Below, in pieces: positions 1-5,609 of a stretch of DNA of 14,365 nucleotides. Within the stretch, counting starts at the first letter, position 1, and the number at the start of each line of letters is the position of its first letter. Below the pieces are notes generated by a model, which ran no database searches, was not told the origin of the DNA, and saw only the letters and a program-made list of their open reading frames with translations. A program made the position numbers and the translations under genes. The stretch comes from CAYWTX01 sp964461295 (GTDB lineage Bacteria > Planctomycetota > Phycisphaerae > SM23-33): positions 1-14,365 of the forward strand of contig CAYWTX010000050.1 of assembly GCA_964461295.1 (NCBI GenBank). Direction: 5' to 3'.

Positions 1-1801
1 TCGCGGGCTCCCCACACAGGGCCGCCCGCACGATTTGCCCGTAGCTCGACAGCCCGCGGATGATCTCGTGCTCCTGGAGGAACTCGAACTGCTCCTGCTC
101 GTTGCCGCCCCGTTTGATCAGTTCCCGGATGGCCCGCAGCCGGAAGGCCCCGTGCGTCAAGGCGATCCGGCAGGCCCGCTCGAGGGCGGCGTTGTCGTGG
201 CGATGCGTGAGACTGATCAAGCCCATCAGCACCCGGATGCCGGCCACACCTCGATCCAGCAGCATCGCGGCCGCCCACTTTTCGGAATGCTCCCCGATCC
301 GGCTCGCCTGCCGCATCAGCGAGTCGGTCCCCCTCTCCAGGCCGGAGATCTTCCGGGGGTCCAGGTGCGTCCCCTGCGTACTGAACTTGCCCGGCTCCCG
401 CTGGGCATGGACAGCGATCTGCTCCATCCGCTGATTGAAGATCCGCACCATCCGCCCATCCCAACGGACCCAGACTTCCCGGCCCAGATACTCCGGCGGA
501 GCCGAGTAGTACGCCTTGGCCACCTCCACATGCCCGTCCCGATTCACCCGCCGCCGCCCTTCGTAAAAGAACGGGAACCGGCCCGCCGGCAGCGGCAGCA
601 GGGCCTGCCGCTCGACCTCCTGGAAGACCTTGCCCACCTGTTGACGCGTGGTGCCGTGGATACGCGTGTCGGCAACACTTGTCTCCCATTGCCGAAGGTG
701 GCGATTCTCCTGGGCCAGGCTGGTGAAGGTTCGCCCCTTCAACCCGTTGTCCTGAACGTACCCCACGCCCCGCTCAACCTTGCCCTTGTGACGCGGAGTG
801 TACGGCTTGGTCGGCAGGATCACCGTCCCGTAATGCTCGCAGAAGGCCAGGATGCGGGGATTGAGCTCCGGGTCGTACCAGTCCGGGTGCTTCACCGCCG
901 CCTTCAGGTTGTCGATCACGACCGTCCGCGTCACGCCGCCGAAGTCCCAGAAGGCATTCTCCAGGCACAGCAGGAAGTCATCCGTCCTCTGCCGCAATAC
1001 GGCCTCGCTGTAGCCCTTGCGGCTGTGGCTCAGGACGACACGAAAGACGTGCGGCCGACGACGACGCTGAGGCTCGACGATTGGAGCGCCCTGGCCGAAG
1101 TCCACCTGCATCTCATGCCCCGGCGGACACTCCATCCGCCGGAATGGCAACTCCGTCGCGGCCGTCAGCTTCCCCACGAACCGCCGCACGCTGTAGTAAC
1201 TGCCGACAAAACCATTGTCGCTCACCAGGTCCTGGTAAATCCTCTGGGCCGACAGGCCCTGCGGAAGTTTGCCCAGGATTACCTCGCGATACCGCTCGCA
1301 CTGGCTGGCATGCCCGCCATGTCCGCCCGAGCCAGCCGAACTGCCCCCTGTAGACAAGCAGGCGGCCCCGATCAGGTCGGGGCCGCCCGTGCCGTATGGC
1401 GCCGCCGCTGCGCTCCGGTTGCTTCCCAGCAGAGCCGTACCCTCAGCGACGGTATTGCCTACGCTATCGGCTCCTGCCGTTGGCCGTAAAGCGATAAATC
1501 CACCGCCCCCAGCCGGCAGGACCTCCGGCGTGCCGTCCGACCCGGTGGCCGGGTTTGCCTGCCCACACGAGCCGGCGGGCAGGTTCAACTCCCCGTCAGA
1601 CCCGGTGGGCGCTTGGCTGGCTGGTTTTGAGCCGAGGGGCGCTTGCCCGGCCGGGTGTGAACCCGCCTGGGCCAGCCGAAGATGCCGGCTCACCGTCTCC
1701 CGGTCTATGCCCAGCTTGCGGGCAATCTCCCGGTTGGACACTTGAGCCCGGTGCAACGCAAGAATCGCAAACGCCTGTTCCATCTTGAGTTCATTCGCCA
1801 T
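1..1801 (-). CDS. istA: IS21-family transposase IstA, 3' end cut by window edge
   Basis: DDE-type transposase that acts with the IstB AAA+ ATPase to cut and join IS21 ends. The frame is open from ATG at 1801 to the window edge (600 codons, incomplete). Residues about 8-44 form a helix-turn-helix (REIARKLGIDRETVSRHL). Residues about 46-160 are a Gly/Pro/Ala/Ser-rich low-complexity linker. The catalytic core follows, with D234 in EMQVDFGQ, D297 in VIDNLKAAV and E343 in KGKVERGVGY, so the DDE triad is intact. The C-terminal part (AKAYYSAPPEYLGREVWVRW and beyond) matches the usual beta-barrel region. AGGAG ends 7 nt before the ATG. At 600 or more residues it is longer than the roughly 390-520 I expect for IstA, mainly because of the linker. 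I see no frameshift, so it may be active. Confidence 0.9.
   Translation of the reverse strand, partial: MANELKMEQAFAILALHRAQVSNREIARKLGIDRETVSRHLRLAQAGSHPAGQAPLGSKPASQAPTGSDGELNLPAGSCGQANPATGSDGTPEVLPAGGGGFIALRPTAGADSVGNTVAEGTALLGSNRSAAAAPYGTGGPDLIGAACLSTGGSSAGSGGHGGHASQCERYREVILGKLPQGLSAQRIYQDLVSDNGFVGSYYSVRRFVGKLTAATELPFRRMECPPGHEMQVDFGQGAPIVEPQRRRRPHVFRVVLSHSRKGYSEAVLRQRTDDFLLCLENAFWDFGGVTRTVVIDNLKAAVKHPDWYDPELNPRILAFCEHYGTVILPTKPYTPRHKGKVERGVGYVQDNGLKGRTFTSLAQENRHLRQWETSVADTRIHGTTRQQVGKVFQEVERQALLPLPAGRFPFFYEGRRRVNRDGHVEVAKAYYSAPPEYLGREVWVRWDGRMVRIFNQRMEQIAVHAQREPGKFSTQGTHLDPRKISGLERGTDSLMRQASRIGEHSEKWAAAMLLDRGVAGIRVLMGLISLTHRHDNAALERACRIALTHGAFRLRAIRELIKRGGNEQEQFEFLQEHEIIRGLSSYGQIVRAALCGEPA
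1617..1632. repeat. Copy of the IS-terminal repeat inside istA
   Basis: The 16-nt sequence CTGGCTGGTTTTGAGC occurs here within the linker-coding part of istA and again at 1898-1913 in the IS end. Neighbouring stretches of the linker (around 1540-1670) contain looser GGTTT/GGTTC/GGTGT variants. Confidence 0.75.
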
Positions 1802-1818
1802 CCAGATGCTCCTTCCTG

Positions 1819-1832
1819 CCCCCGCACGGGGG
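1819..1832 (-). other. Small hairpin just upstream of the istA ribosome binding site
   Basis: CCCCCG-CA-CGGGGG is a perfect short inverted repeat, lying immediately before the AGGAAGGAG that precedes the istA ATG (minus strand). It lacks a T tract, so it is not a normal intrinsic terminator. It could hinder read-in transcription or translation of the transposase, which is a common way for IS elements to stay quiet, but that is inference. Confidence 0.4.
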
Positions 1833-1873
1833 AAAGAACGAGCCTATCCAGGCCTGGCGACCTTTCCTCAAAA

Positions 1874-1920
1874 TGGCTGGTTTTCACGCGCCCCTTGCTG
1901 GCTGGTTTTGAGCGCCCCCT
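1874..1920. repeat. Tandem direct repeats at the IS21 end
   Basis: Two copies of a unit of about 20 bp: GGCTGGTTTTCACGCGCCCC at 1875-1894 and GGCTGGTTTTGAGCGCCCCC at about 1900-1919. Repeats of this size at the termini are the known binding sites for IstA in the IS21 family. Assigning that role here is inference from position and family. Confidence 0.7.
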
Positions 1921-2047
1921 GACAGGGATAGCACGGCAACGATATACCGCCGGCCTTGGCGCGGGAACTCAGGGCGATTCTTCAGGCCCAGGACGGTGCC
2001 CGCTCGGAATCACCTCTCGTCATCCCTCGAAAACGCCGATATACGGG

Positions 2048-2076
2048 TTGTAACTGGCACGTACCGCCAGTATCAT
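2048..2076 (+). promoter_or_regulatory. Candidate sigma70-type promoter of the abiE operon
   Basis: TTGTAA (2048-2053) and TATCAT (2071-2076) are separated by 17 bp. They match the -35 consensus at 4 of 6 and the -10 consensus at 5 of 6. Transcription would be expected to start around 2082-2084, which is at the ATG of abiEi (2083). The message would then be leaderless or nearly so. No Shine-Dalgarno sequence is seen upstream of that ATG, which agrees. Confidence 0.6.
2053..2071. promoter_or_regulatory. Inverted repeat in the abiE promoter spacer, probable AbiEi operator
   Basis: ACTGGC (2053-2058) and GCCAGT (2066-2071) form a perfect 6-bp inverted repeat with a 7-bp centre. It lies exactly between the proposed -35 and -10 boxes. 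AbiEi antitoxins are known to repress their own operon by binding inverted repeats at the promoter, so this is the natural operator candidate. Confidence 0.5.
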
Positions 2077-2082
2077 GCAACC

Positions 2083-2721
2083 ATGCAGCGCTTGACGGAA
2101 GTTGCGTTGGAGAAGTCCAGCCAGGGCATCTTCACCCGGGCGGAGGTGGCCTGCTGGGTTGGCGGCAGCCCCCAGCGGCAGTTCAGCCTTGTCAAGCGCG
2201 CCTTGGCCAGCGGGGAGGTGCTGCACTTACGCCGGGGGTTGTACTGCCTTGCGGCCAAGTATCTGCGACAGAAGGTCGATCCGCTCATGGTGGCACAGAG
2301 GGTCCACGGTCCCAGCTACATCAGCCTGGAGACGGCCTTGTCGTATCACGGCTGGATTCCGGAGGCCGTCTACTCGATTACCAGCGCTTCGCTGGACCGC
2401 TCGCGCGAGTTCGATACGCCCCTGGGACACTTCAGCTTCACACGGGTTCGGCAGACGACGTTCTACGCCGAAGTGTCCCGCGTGGAGAGGGAGGCCGGCG
2501 GCAGCTTCCTGCTCGCATCGCCGCTGAAGGCCTTGGCCGACTACGTCCACGTCCACAAGCGAGATTGGAACTCCTCCCGGCCGGTGGTCGAGAGCTTGCG
2601 AGTGGATGAGGGCCTCTTGGCCACCGTGGAAGACGAGGCGTTTGATCTGCTCCTGGCCAACTACCCCTCGCTGCGCGTGCGGCGGTTCCTCAAAGGCCTG
2701 CGAAAGGACTCGAAGCGATGA
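2083..2721 (+). CDS. abiEi: AbiEi-type antitoxin, type IV toxin-antitoxin system
   Basis: Antitoxin half of an AbiE abortive-infection/toxin-antitoxin pair. In this family it binds DNA through an N-terminal winged helix to repress the operon, and it counteracts the toxin without a stable protein complex. The 212-residue product has the expected layout: an N-terminal helical/wing region (about 1-60, QGIFTRAEVACWVGGS then HLRRGLYCLA), the family-like YISLETALSYHGWIPE at 79-94, and SPLKALADYVH at 146-156. A longer frame begins at 1996, but 2083 is preferred because a promoter and operator end directly before it. The stop overlaps the toxin start by 4 nt (ATGA at 2718), so translation is coupled. 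Family assignment rests on motif order and the toxin partner. Confidence 0.85.
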   Translation: MQRLTEVALEKSSQGIFTRAEVACWVGGSPQRQFSLVKRALASGEVLHLRRGLYCLAAKYLRQKVDPLMVAQRVHGPSYISLETALSYHGWIPEAVYSITSASLDRSREFDTPLGHFSFTRVRQTTFYAEVSRVEREAGGSFLLASPLKALADYVHVHKRDWNSSRPVVESLRVDEGLLATVEDEAFDLLLANYPSLRVRRFLKGLRKDSKR

Positions 2722-3566
2722 GCGTGAAGATGATCCAAGACCGGCTGGACGGCTACGGCTGCCGATCGACCCTCGAAGAGGAGCAGGCGCTCCGCGAGAT
2801 CACCCAGGAGATCGTGCTGGCGGCGCTGGGACGGACGGACTTCTTCCAGAAGGCCGGCTTTCAGGGCGGCACATGTCTTCGAATCTTCCATGGCCTGAAC
2901 CGATTCTCGGAGGATCTCGACTTCGCTTTGCAGAAGCCCGACGCCTCGTTTGTGCTCCAGTCGTACCTGGAGGGCCTTGCCAAAGAGTTGAAGGCCTACG
3001 GCTACGGGCTGGAGATGGATGATCGCTCGAAGGTGGACCAGGCCGTCCGCATGGCCTTCGTAAAGGACGACTCGCTGGGGAACCTGCTCCGGCTGAACTA
3101 CAAGCCCGCCGCGGGGCCGCTCCGCAAGCTGCGGATCAAGCTGGAGGTCGATACGAACCCACCGGCCGGAGCATCGTTCGAGACGAAGTACTTGGATTTC
3201 CCGTTCCCATCGGCCGTGTGCGTCTTCGACCTTCCCAGCCTGTTTGCCGGCAAGCTGCACGCTCTGCTTTGCCGCGAGTACCTCAAAGGCCGCGACTGGT
3301 ACGACTTCATCTGGTACACGGCCCGCAAGACTTCGGCCAACTACGCCCTGTTGTCGGCGGCACTGGACCAGATGGGCCCGTGGAAGGGCCAAGGCGTTGC
3401 GGCGGATCGCGACTGGTGCGCAGGCCAGCTGCGGGCCAGGATCGAAGCCACCGACTGGAGGCACGCCCGCGAGGATGTCCGCAGGTTCGTCAAGCCCAAC
3501 GAACTGCCCTCGCTGGACCTCTGGTGCCGGGAGTTCTTCCTGGCCCAGGCCGACAAGCTCGCCTGA
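2718..3566 (+). CDS. abiEii: AbiEii-type nucleotidyltransferase toxin
   Basis: Toxin half of the AbiE pair, a nucleotidyltransferase-fold protein. Some members transfer nucleotides to tRNA acceptor ends and so block translation. The 282-residue product carries the core motif at 50-69: GGTCLRIFH, then RFSEDLDF with D66 and D68 as probable metal ligands. KLRIKLEVD (137-145) and the second half FAGKLHALLCRE plus GRDWYDF (177-197) follow, as in other AbiEii proteins. AAAGGA lies about 10 nt before the ATG. All motifs look intact, so an active toxin is expected. It ends 9 bp from the stop of a convergent small gene. The substrate nucleotide and tRNA targets cannot be read from sequence. Confidence 0.87.
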   Translation: MSVKMIQDRLDGYGCRSTLEEEQALREITQEIVLAALGRTDFFQKAGFQGGTCLRIFHGLNRFSEDLDFALQKPDASFVLQSYLEGLAKELKAYGYGLEMDDRSKVDQAVRMAFVKDDSLGNLLRLNYKPAAGPLRKLRIKLEVDTNPPAGASFETKYLDFPFPSAVCVFDLPSLFAGKLHALLCREYLKGRDWYDFIWYTARKTSANYALLSAALDQMGPWKGQGVAADRDWCAGQLRARIEATDWRHAREDVRRFVKPNELPSLDLWCREFFLAQADKLA

Positions 3567-3575
3567 GGCGGCTGT

Positions 3576-3704
3576 TCAGAACTCATATCCCTTCTTCACC
3601 CAGTAGTACCAGCCCAACGCCCGCTCGCCAGAGTCATGAGCGTCCACGACGATCTCGTTCTCGATCCGGGTTTCCCGGTCCTTGTCCTGGCGTTCTCGTG
3701 CCAT
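3576..3704 (-). CDS. 42-residue acidic small protein, resembles short 'calcium-binding' family proteins
   Basis: The frame from ATG 3704 encodes 42 residues. GGAG ends 9 nt before the start. The core ENEIVVDAHDSGERALGWYY (residues 15-34) resembles the small proteins often labelled calcium-binding, with a [IV]-V-D-A-x-x-x-x-E-R-A-x-x-W-Y-Y signature. I recall these proteins continuing a few residues further (an FPF-like end), whereas this one stops at WVKKGYEF. It may be slightly truncated at the border with abiEii, whose stop is 9 bp away. It overlaps the 3' part of the upstream MGKK gene in another frame. Function is unknown, and calcium binding is only a family label. Confidence 0.6.
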   Translation of the reverse strand: MARERQDKDRETRIENEIVVDAHDSGERALGWYYWVKKGYEF

Positions 3705-4045
3705 GTTTGCTTGCTCCAAGAGGCACACCGGCATCGCGCGATGTGCGATGAAGCGCCGTCGGCGGCCAAGTGCCTCACGCTATCCTCTGTTGGCCCTTTG
3801 GAAAGATGGCCGGAGGTCCTGGCCATCGCCGGCTTGCGGGACTCGCCGAACCGCTTGGCATATAGGTCGCGAATCCATTGGCTTACGGGGGCTTTCCACG
3901 GCTGGGACTTGGCCGGGATGTTCTTGATCAGGCTTCGCGGCCCCATGCCAAGCTCCTTGGCCATACGGACCTCCTCGTCGGAGAGCCAACACCGACGCTT
4001 GGCCTCAAGCCACTCATCGTCGCGTTTGCCTGGTTTCTTGCCCAT
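3596..4045 (-). CDS. Hypothetical basic protein starting MGKKPGKRDDEW
   Basis: A 149-residue frame from ATG 4045, with AGG ending 8 nt upstream; a GTG at 4054 is also in frame but less well placed. The N-terminal 68 residues look like a conserved domain: charged KKPGKRDDEWLEAKRRC, then a helical stretch DEEVRMAKELGMGPRSLIKN and QPWKAPVSQWIRDLYAKRFG. I recognise this as a recurrent uncharacterised bacterial protein, often beside SEC-C and small acidic ORFs, but cannot name a family. Residues after about 72 are low in conservation signals (Ser/Thr/Arg-rich) and overlap the 42-residue gene in another frame, so the true protein may once have ended differently or been frameshifted. The start lies 9 bp after the SEC-C stop, suggesting coupling. 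Confidence 0.6.
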   Translation of the reverse strand: MGKKPGKRDDEWLEAKRRCWLSDEEVRMAKELGMGPRSLIKNIPAKSQPWKAPVSQWIRDLYAKRFGESRKPAMARTSGHLSKGPTEDSVRHLAADGASSHIARCRCASWSKQTWHENARTRTGKPGSRTRSSWTLMTLASGRWAGTTG

Positions 4046-4054
4046 CGTCGGCAC

Positions 4055-4822
4055 CTACCGTCCGCAGCACTTCTTGTACTTCTTGCCGCTTCCGCAAGGG
4101 CAGGGATCGTTGCGGCCCACCTTGTTGCTCGGCGACAGCAGGCCTGGTTCAAGCGGCCCGGACCCCGGCGGTGTCGCCCGCAAGGGCGACGGCACGGGCG
4201 GCAGCGGGCCCTGGGCTTCGGCGGTAAGACACAGCTCCCGCAGCATCGCCTGGCGAGGAACGTGGGCCGGCGCCTCGCCCATCGGATCGGGCATGGTGCG
4301 GATCAGCGTCGTGACCTGCTTCCGGCCAGCGTCGGTTCGGCAGGCTTGCCTGGGTGTCTTGCCACCCAGGATCGGGAGCGGCGTGTCGATCCACTCCATG
4401 TACTGCTTGTCCATCATCTCCTGGAGGCCCACAGCCATCTCGGGCGTGATCTCGACCGATCGGGGCTTGGAGATCCGCGAGTCGAGGGGACGGTCTGCTC
4501 CCGGCTCCACGCTCTGGGTCGTGACGTCGCGGAAGCTCACGCCCGGAATCCCAGTCAGCCACGCCCGGGCTGCTCCAAACCGCCTGGCCGAGTTGACCGT
4601 CAGCACCAGATCATCGCCGACGAACTCGATCCTGCCCAGCGTGACGGGCCCGCCGAGCATCTTGGCCCCCTTGCCGGTGTCCTTGGACCAGACGTACTCA
4701 TCCTCCTGCTCGTCGTGGTCGATGTCCTTCCGCTGGAGCAGGGCCTGTCTTGTGGCAACCGGGTCCGCGACAGCGAACGAGGCTGTGTGAATGAGCAGGT
4801 CATCGCCATCGGTGTTGCATAG
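4055..4822 (-). pseudogene. SEC-C motif protein with MbcA/ParS-like segment, 5' end missing
   Basis: The C-terminus is a textbook SEC-C zinc motif (GRNDPCPCGSGKKYKKCCGR, pattern CxCx8CC), found in SecA and many accessory proteins. Before it, QYMEWIDTPLPILGGKTPRQ resembles the toxin-binding segment of Xre/MbcA/ParS-type antitoxins. The first in-frame ATG (4660) would give 201 residues. Protein-like sequence continues upstream in the same frame to about 4822 (CNTDGDDLLIHTASF, then EDEYVWSKDTGKGAKM) with no ATG, GTG or TTG start. The normal N-terminal part therefore appears to have been lost at the junction with an intergenic repeat next to infA. The 201-residue product from 4660 could still be made, but I see no convincing Shine-Dalgarno there. 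Role unknown. Confidence 0.65.
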
Positions 4823-4866
4823 CCGCGGCGGCCGGCAGTTGGCAATTGGCGGCTGGAAGCCGGCAG
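4823..4866. repeat. Short intergenic repeat-like sequence between infA and the SEC-C remnant
   Basis: GCCGGCAGTTGGCAATTGGC and a second GCCGGCAG about 28 bp later flank a GGCTGGAA core. Similar wording, in the other orientation, occurs after clpC around 9939-9963 (GTTGCCGGCTGCCGATTG). This suggests a dispersed intergenic element, with two loosely matching copies in this window. Confidence 0.35.
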
Positions 4867-5094
4867 CTATCTTTGCCGGAAGATGATGCGCCCCTTGGTC
4901 AGGTCGTACGGGCTGATCTCCACCAGCACCTTGTCGCCGGGGGTGATGCGGATGTAGTTGCGCCGCATTCGCCCGGAGATGTGGCCGATGATCTCGTGCT
5001 TGTTCGTGCCGACCGTAATTTCCAGCCGGAACATCGCGTTGGGGAGCGCGGCCTTGACGGTCGCCTCCATCTCGATGACGTCGCCTTTGGGCAT
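4867..5094 (-). CDS. infA: Translation initiation factor IF-1
   Basis: IF-1 binds the A site of the 30S subunit during initiation and helps IF-2 and IF-3 select the initiator tRNA. The 75-residue product is one OB-fold domain with the family signature throughout: KGDVIEMEATV near the start, LPNAMFRLE, HEIIGHISGRMRRNYIRI in the middle, and VLVEISPYDLTKGRI then IIFRQR at the end. Family length is about 72. ATG 5094 is chosen over in-frame upstream starts because it aligns with the usual M-x-K-x-D-V-I start, and AAGGA precedes it by 4 nt. A strong promoter lies about 40 bp upstream. The gene stands alone here, divergent from gatC. Confidence 0.96.
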   Translation of the reverse strand: MPKGDVIEMEATVKAALPNAMFRLEITVGTNKHEIIGHISGRMRRNYIRITPGDKVLVEISPYDLTKGRIIFRQR

Positions 5095-5108
5095 AGCATC
5101 CTTTGGAT

Positions 5109-5123
5109 CCGCCGACATGGCGG
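5109..5123 (-). promoter_or_regulatory. Leader hairpin of infA
   Basis: On the minus strand CCGCC-ATGTC-GGCGG forms a perfect 5-bp stem with a 5-nt loop, between the predicted start of transcription (about 5128) and the infA ATG. A nearly identical sequence occurs in the clpC leader at 7344-7359. Function unknown. Confidence 0.5.
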
Positions 5124-5134
5124 AAGGTGGGGCA

Positions 5135-5163
5135 ACTATAGCAGCGGCGGACGGGTTCGTCAA
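5135..5163 (-). promoter_or_regulatory. Strong sigma70-type promoter of infA
   Basis: On the minus strand TTGACG (5163-5158) and TATAGT (5140-5135) are separated by 17 bp; each matches its consensus at 5 of 6 positions. The start of transcription would be near 5128, giving a leader of about 34 nt. Confidence 0.8.
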
Positions 5164-5171
5164 TTGTTGCG

Positions 5172-5215
5172 CCCGCAAAGAAAAGCGGGATGCCCCGGCC
5201 CCGCCGGGCCGGGGC
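5172..5215. other. Two consecutive hairpins in the infA-gatC divergent region
   Basis: CCCGC (5172-5176) pairs with GCGGG (5185-5189) around an A-rich loop. GCCCCGGCCC (5192-5201) pairs perfectly with GGGCCGGGGC (5206-5215) around a 4-nt loop. No T tract follows on either strand, so this is not a standard terminator. It lies behind both divergent promoters and may act as an insulator or protein site, but that is a guess. Confidence 0.5.
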
Positions 5216-5242
5216 TTGGACGAGACGCGGACCTCATCGGCG

Positions 5243-5271
5243 TTGACTTGCCGGGCCGCATCGCCAATCAT
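5243..5271 (+). promoter_or_regulatory. Candidate promoter of gatC-gatA
   Basis: TTGACT (5243-5248) and AATCAT (5266-5271) are 17 bp apart, matching the -35 consensus at 5 of 6 and the -10 at 4 of 6. Transcription would start near 5278, about 25 nt before the gatC ATG, leaving room for the GGAG at about 5294-5297. Confidence 0.45.
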
Positions 5272-5303
5272 GGAGGCGCAATGACGCGCCGCCGGGAGCA
5301 ACC

Positions 5304-5609
5304 ATGAACGCACAGGCGATCGACCCCAACCTGGTCCGCCACATCGGCCGCCTCAGCCGCATCGAGTTGAGCGACGAGGAGGTGGCGGCGTTCAGCGGCC
5401 AGCTCGCCGCCATTCTCGAGTACTTCGGCAAACTCAAGGAACTGGACACCGAGGGCGTCGAGCCGCTCGTGCACGCCGTGGAGCTGCGGAACGTGCTGGG
5501 CGCCGACGAGCCGGCGGCGGGCCTGAGCACCGAGGCCGCCCTGGCCAACGCGCCGGATCGCGACGGCGACTTCTTCAAGGTTCCCAAGGTGATCGGAGAG
5601 AGCCAGTGA
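5304..5609 (+). CDS. gatC: Aspartyl/glutamyl-tRNA amidotransferase subunit C
   Basis: Small subunit of the GatCAB amidotransferase, which converts misacylated Glu-tRNA(Gln) and Asp-tRNA(Asn) to Gln- and Asn-tRNA. GatC wraps GatA onto GatB and stabilises the complex. The 101-residue product has the usual start pattern (VRHIGRLSRIELSDEEVAAF, about 11-30), LAAILEYFGKLKELDTEGVEP in the middle, and the closing part DGDFFKVPKVI. GGAG lies 6 nt before the ATG. The stop overlaps the gatA GTG by 4 nt, so the two are translationally coupled. gatB is not in the window, which is common. Confidence 0.95.
   Translation: MNAQAIDPNLVRHIGRLSRIELSDEEVAAFSGQLAAILEYFGKLKELDTEGVEPLVHAVELRNVLGADEPAAGLSTEAALANAPDRDGDFFKVPKVIGESQ

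Larger units (their letters stand above)
1..1924 (-). mobile_element. IS21-family insertion sequence, right-hand part only
   Basis: This is the part of an IS21-like element that lies inside the window. The sequence shows an istA-type transposase reading leftward off the edge and, upstream of it, an end beginning TGTCAGGGGGCGC on the minus strand (1924 downward). That end is followed by two GGCTGGTTTT repeats, in the multiple-repeat style usual for IS21 ends. The other end, the istB helper ATPase and the target duplication would lie to the left and are not visible, so completeness cannot be judged. The first base outside the element is taken as 1925. The element sits 158 bp upstream of the abiEi start. 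Confidence 0.85.

Noticed and set aside
35..1489. 484-codon plus-strand ORF opposite istA
   Set aside because: It is the antisense of a clear IstA with all catalytic motifs. Its Pro/Arg/Leu-rich product shows no domain and it has no ribosome binding site.
1996..2082. Upstream extension of abiEi by 29 codons
   Set aside because: It would place the coding start before the promoter and operator, and the added residues lack family similarity.
3636..4822. Plus-strand ORFs of 384 and 314 codons over the small-gene cluster
   Set aside because: Both are opposite the SEC-C/MGKK genes, whose minus-strand motifs (SEC-C cysteines) are unambiguous.
4859..4879. CCGGCA...TGCCGG stem over the infA stop codon as a terminator
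   Set aside because: Only 6 bp, no T tract, and the stem includes coding sequence.
5095..5313. N-terminal extension of IF-1 to 148 residues
   Set aside because: The extension crosses the infA promoter and is unconserved; IF-1 is a single domain of about 72 residues.
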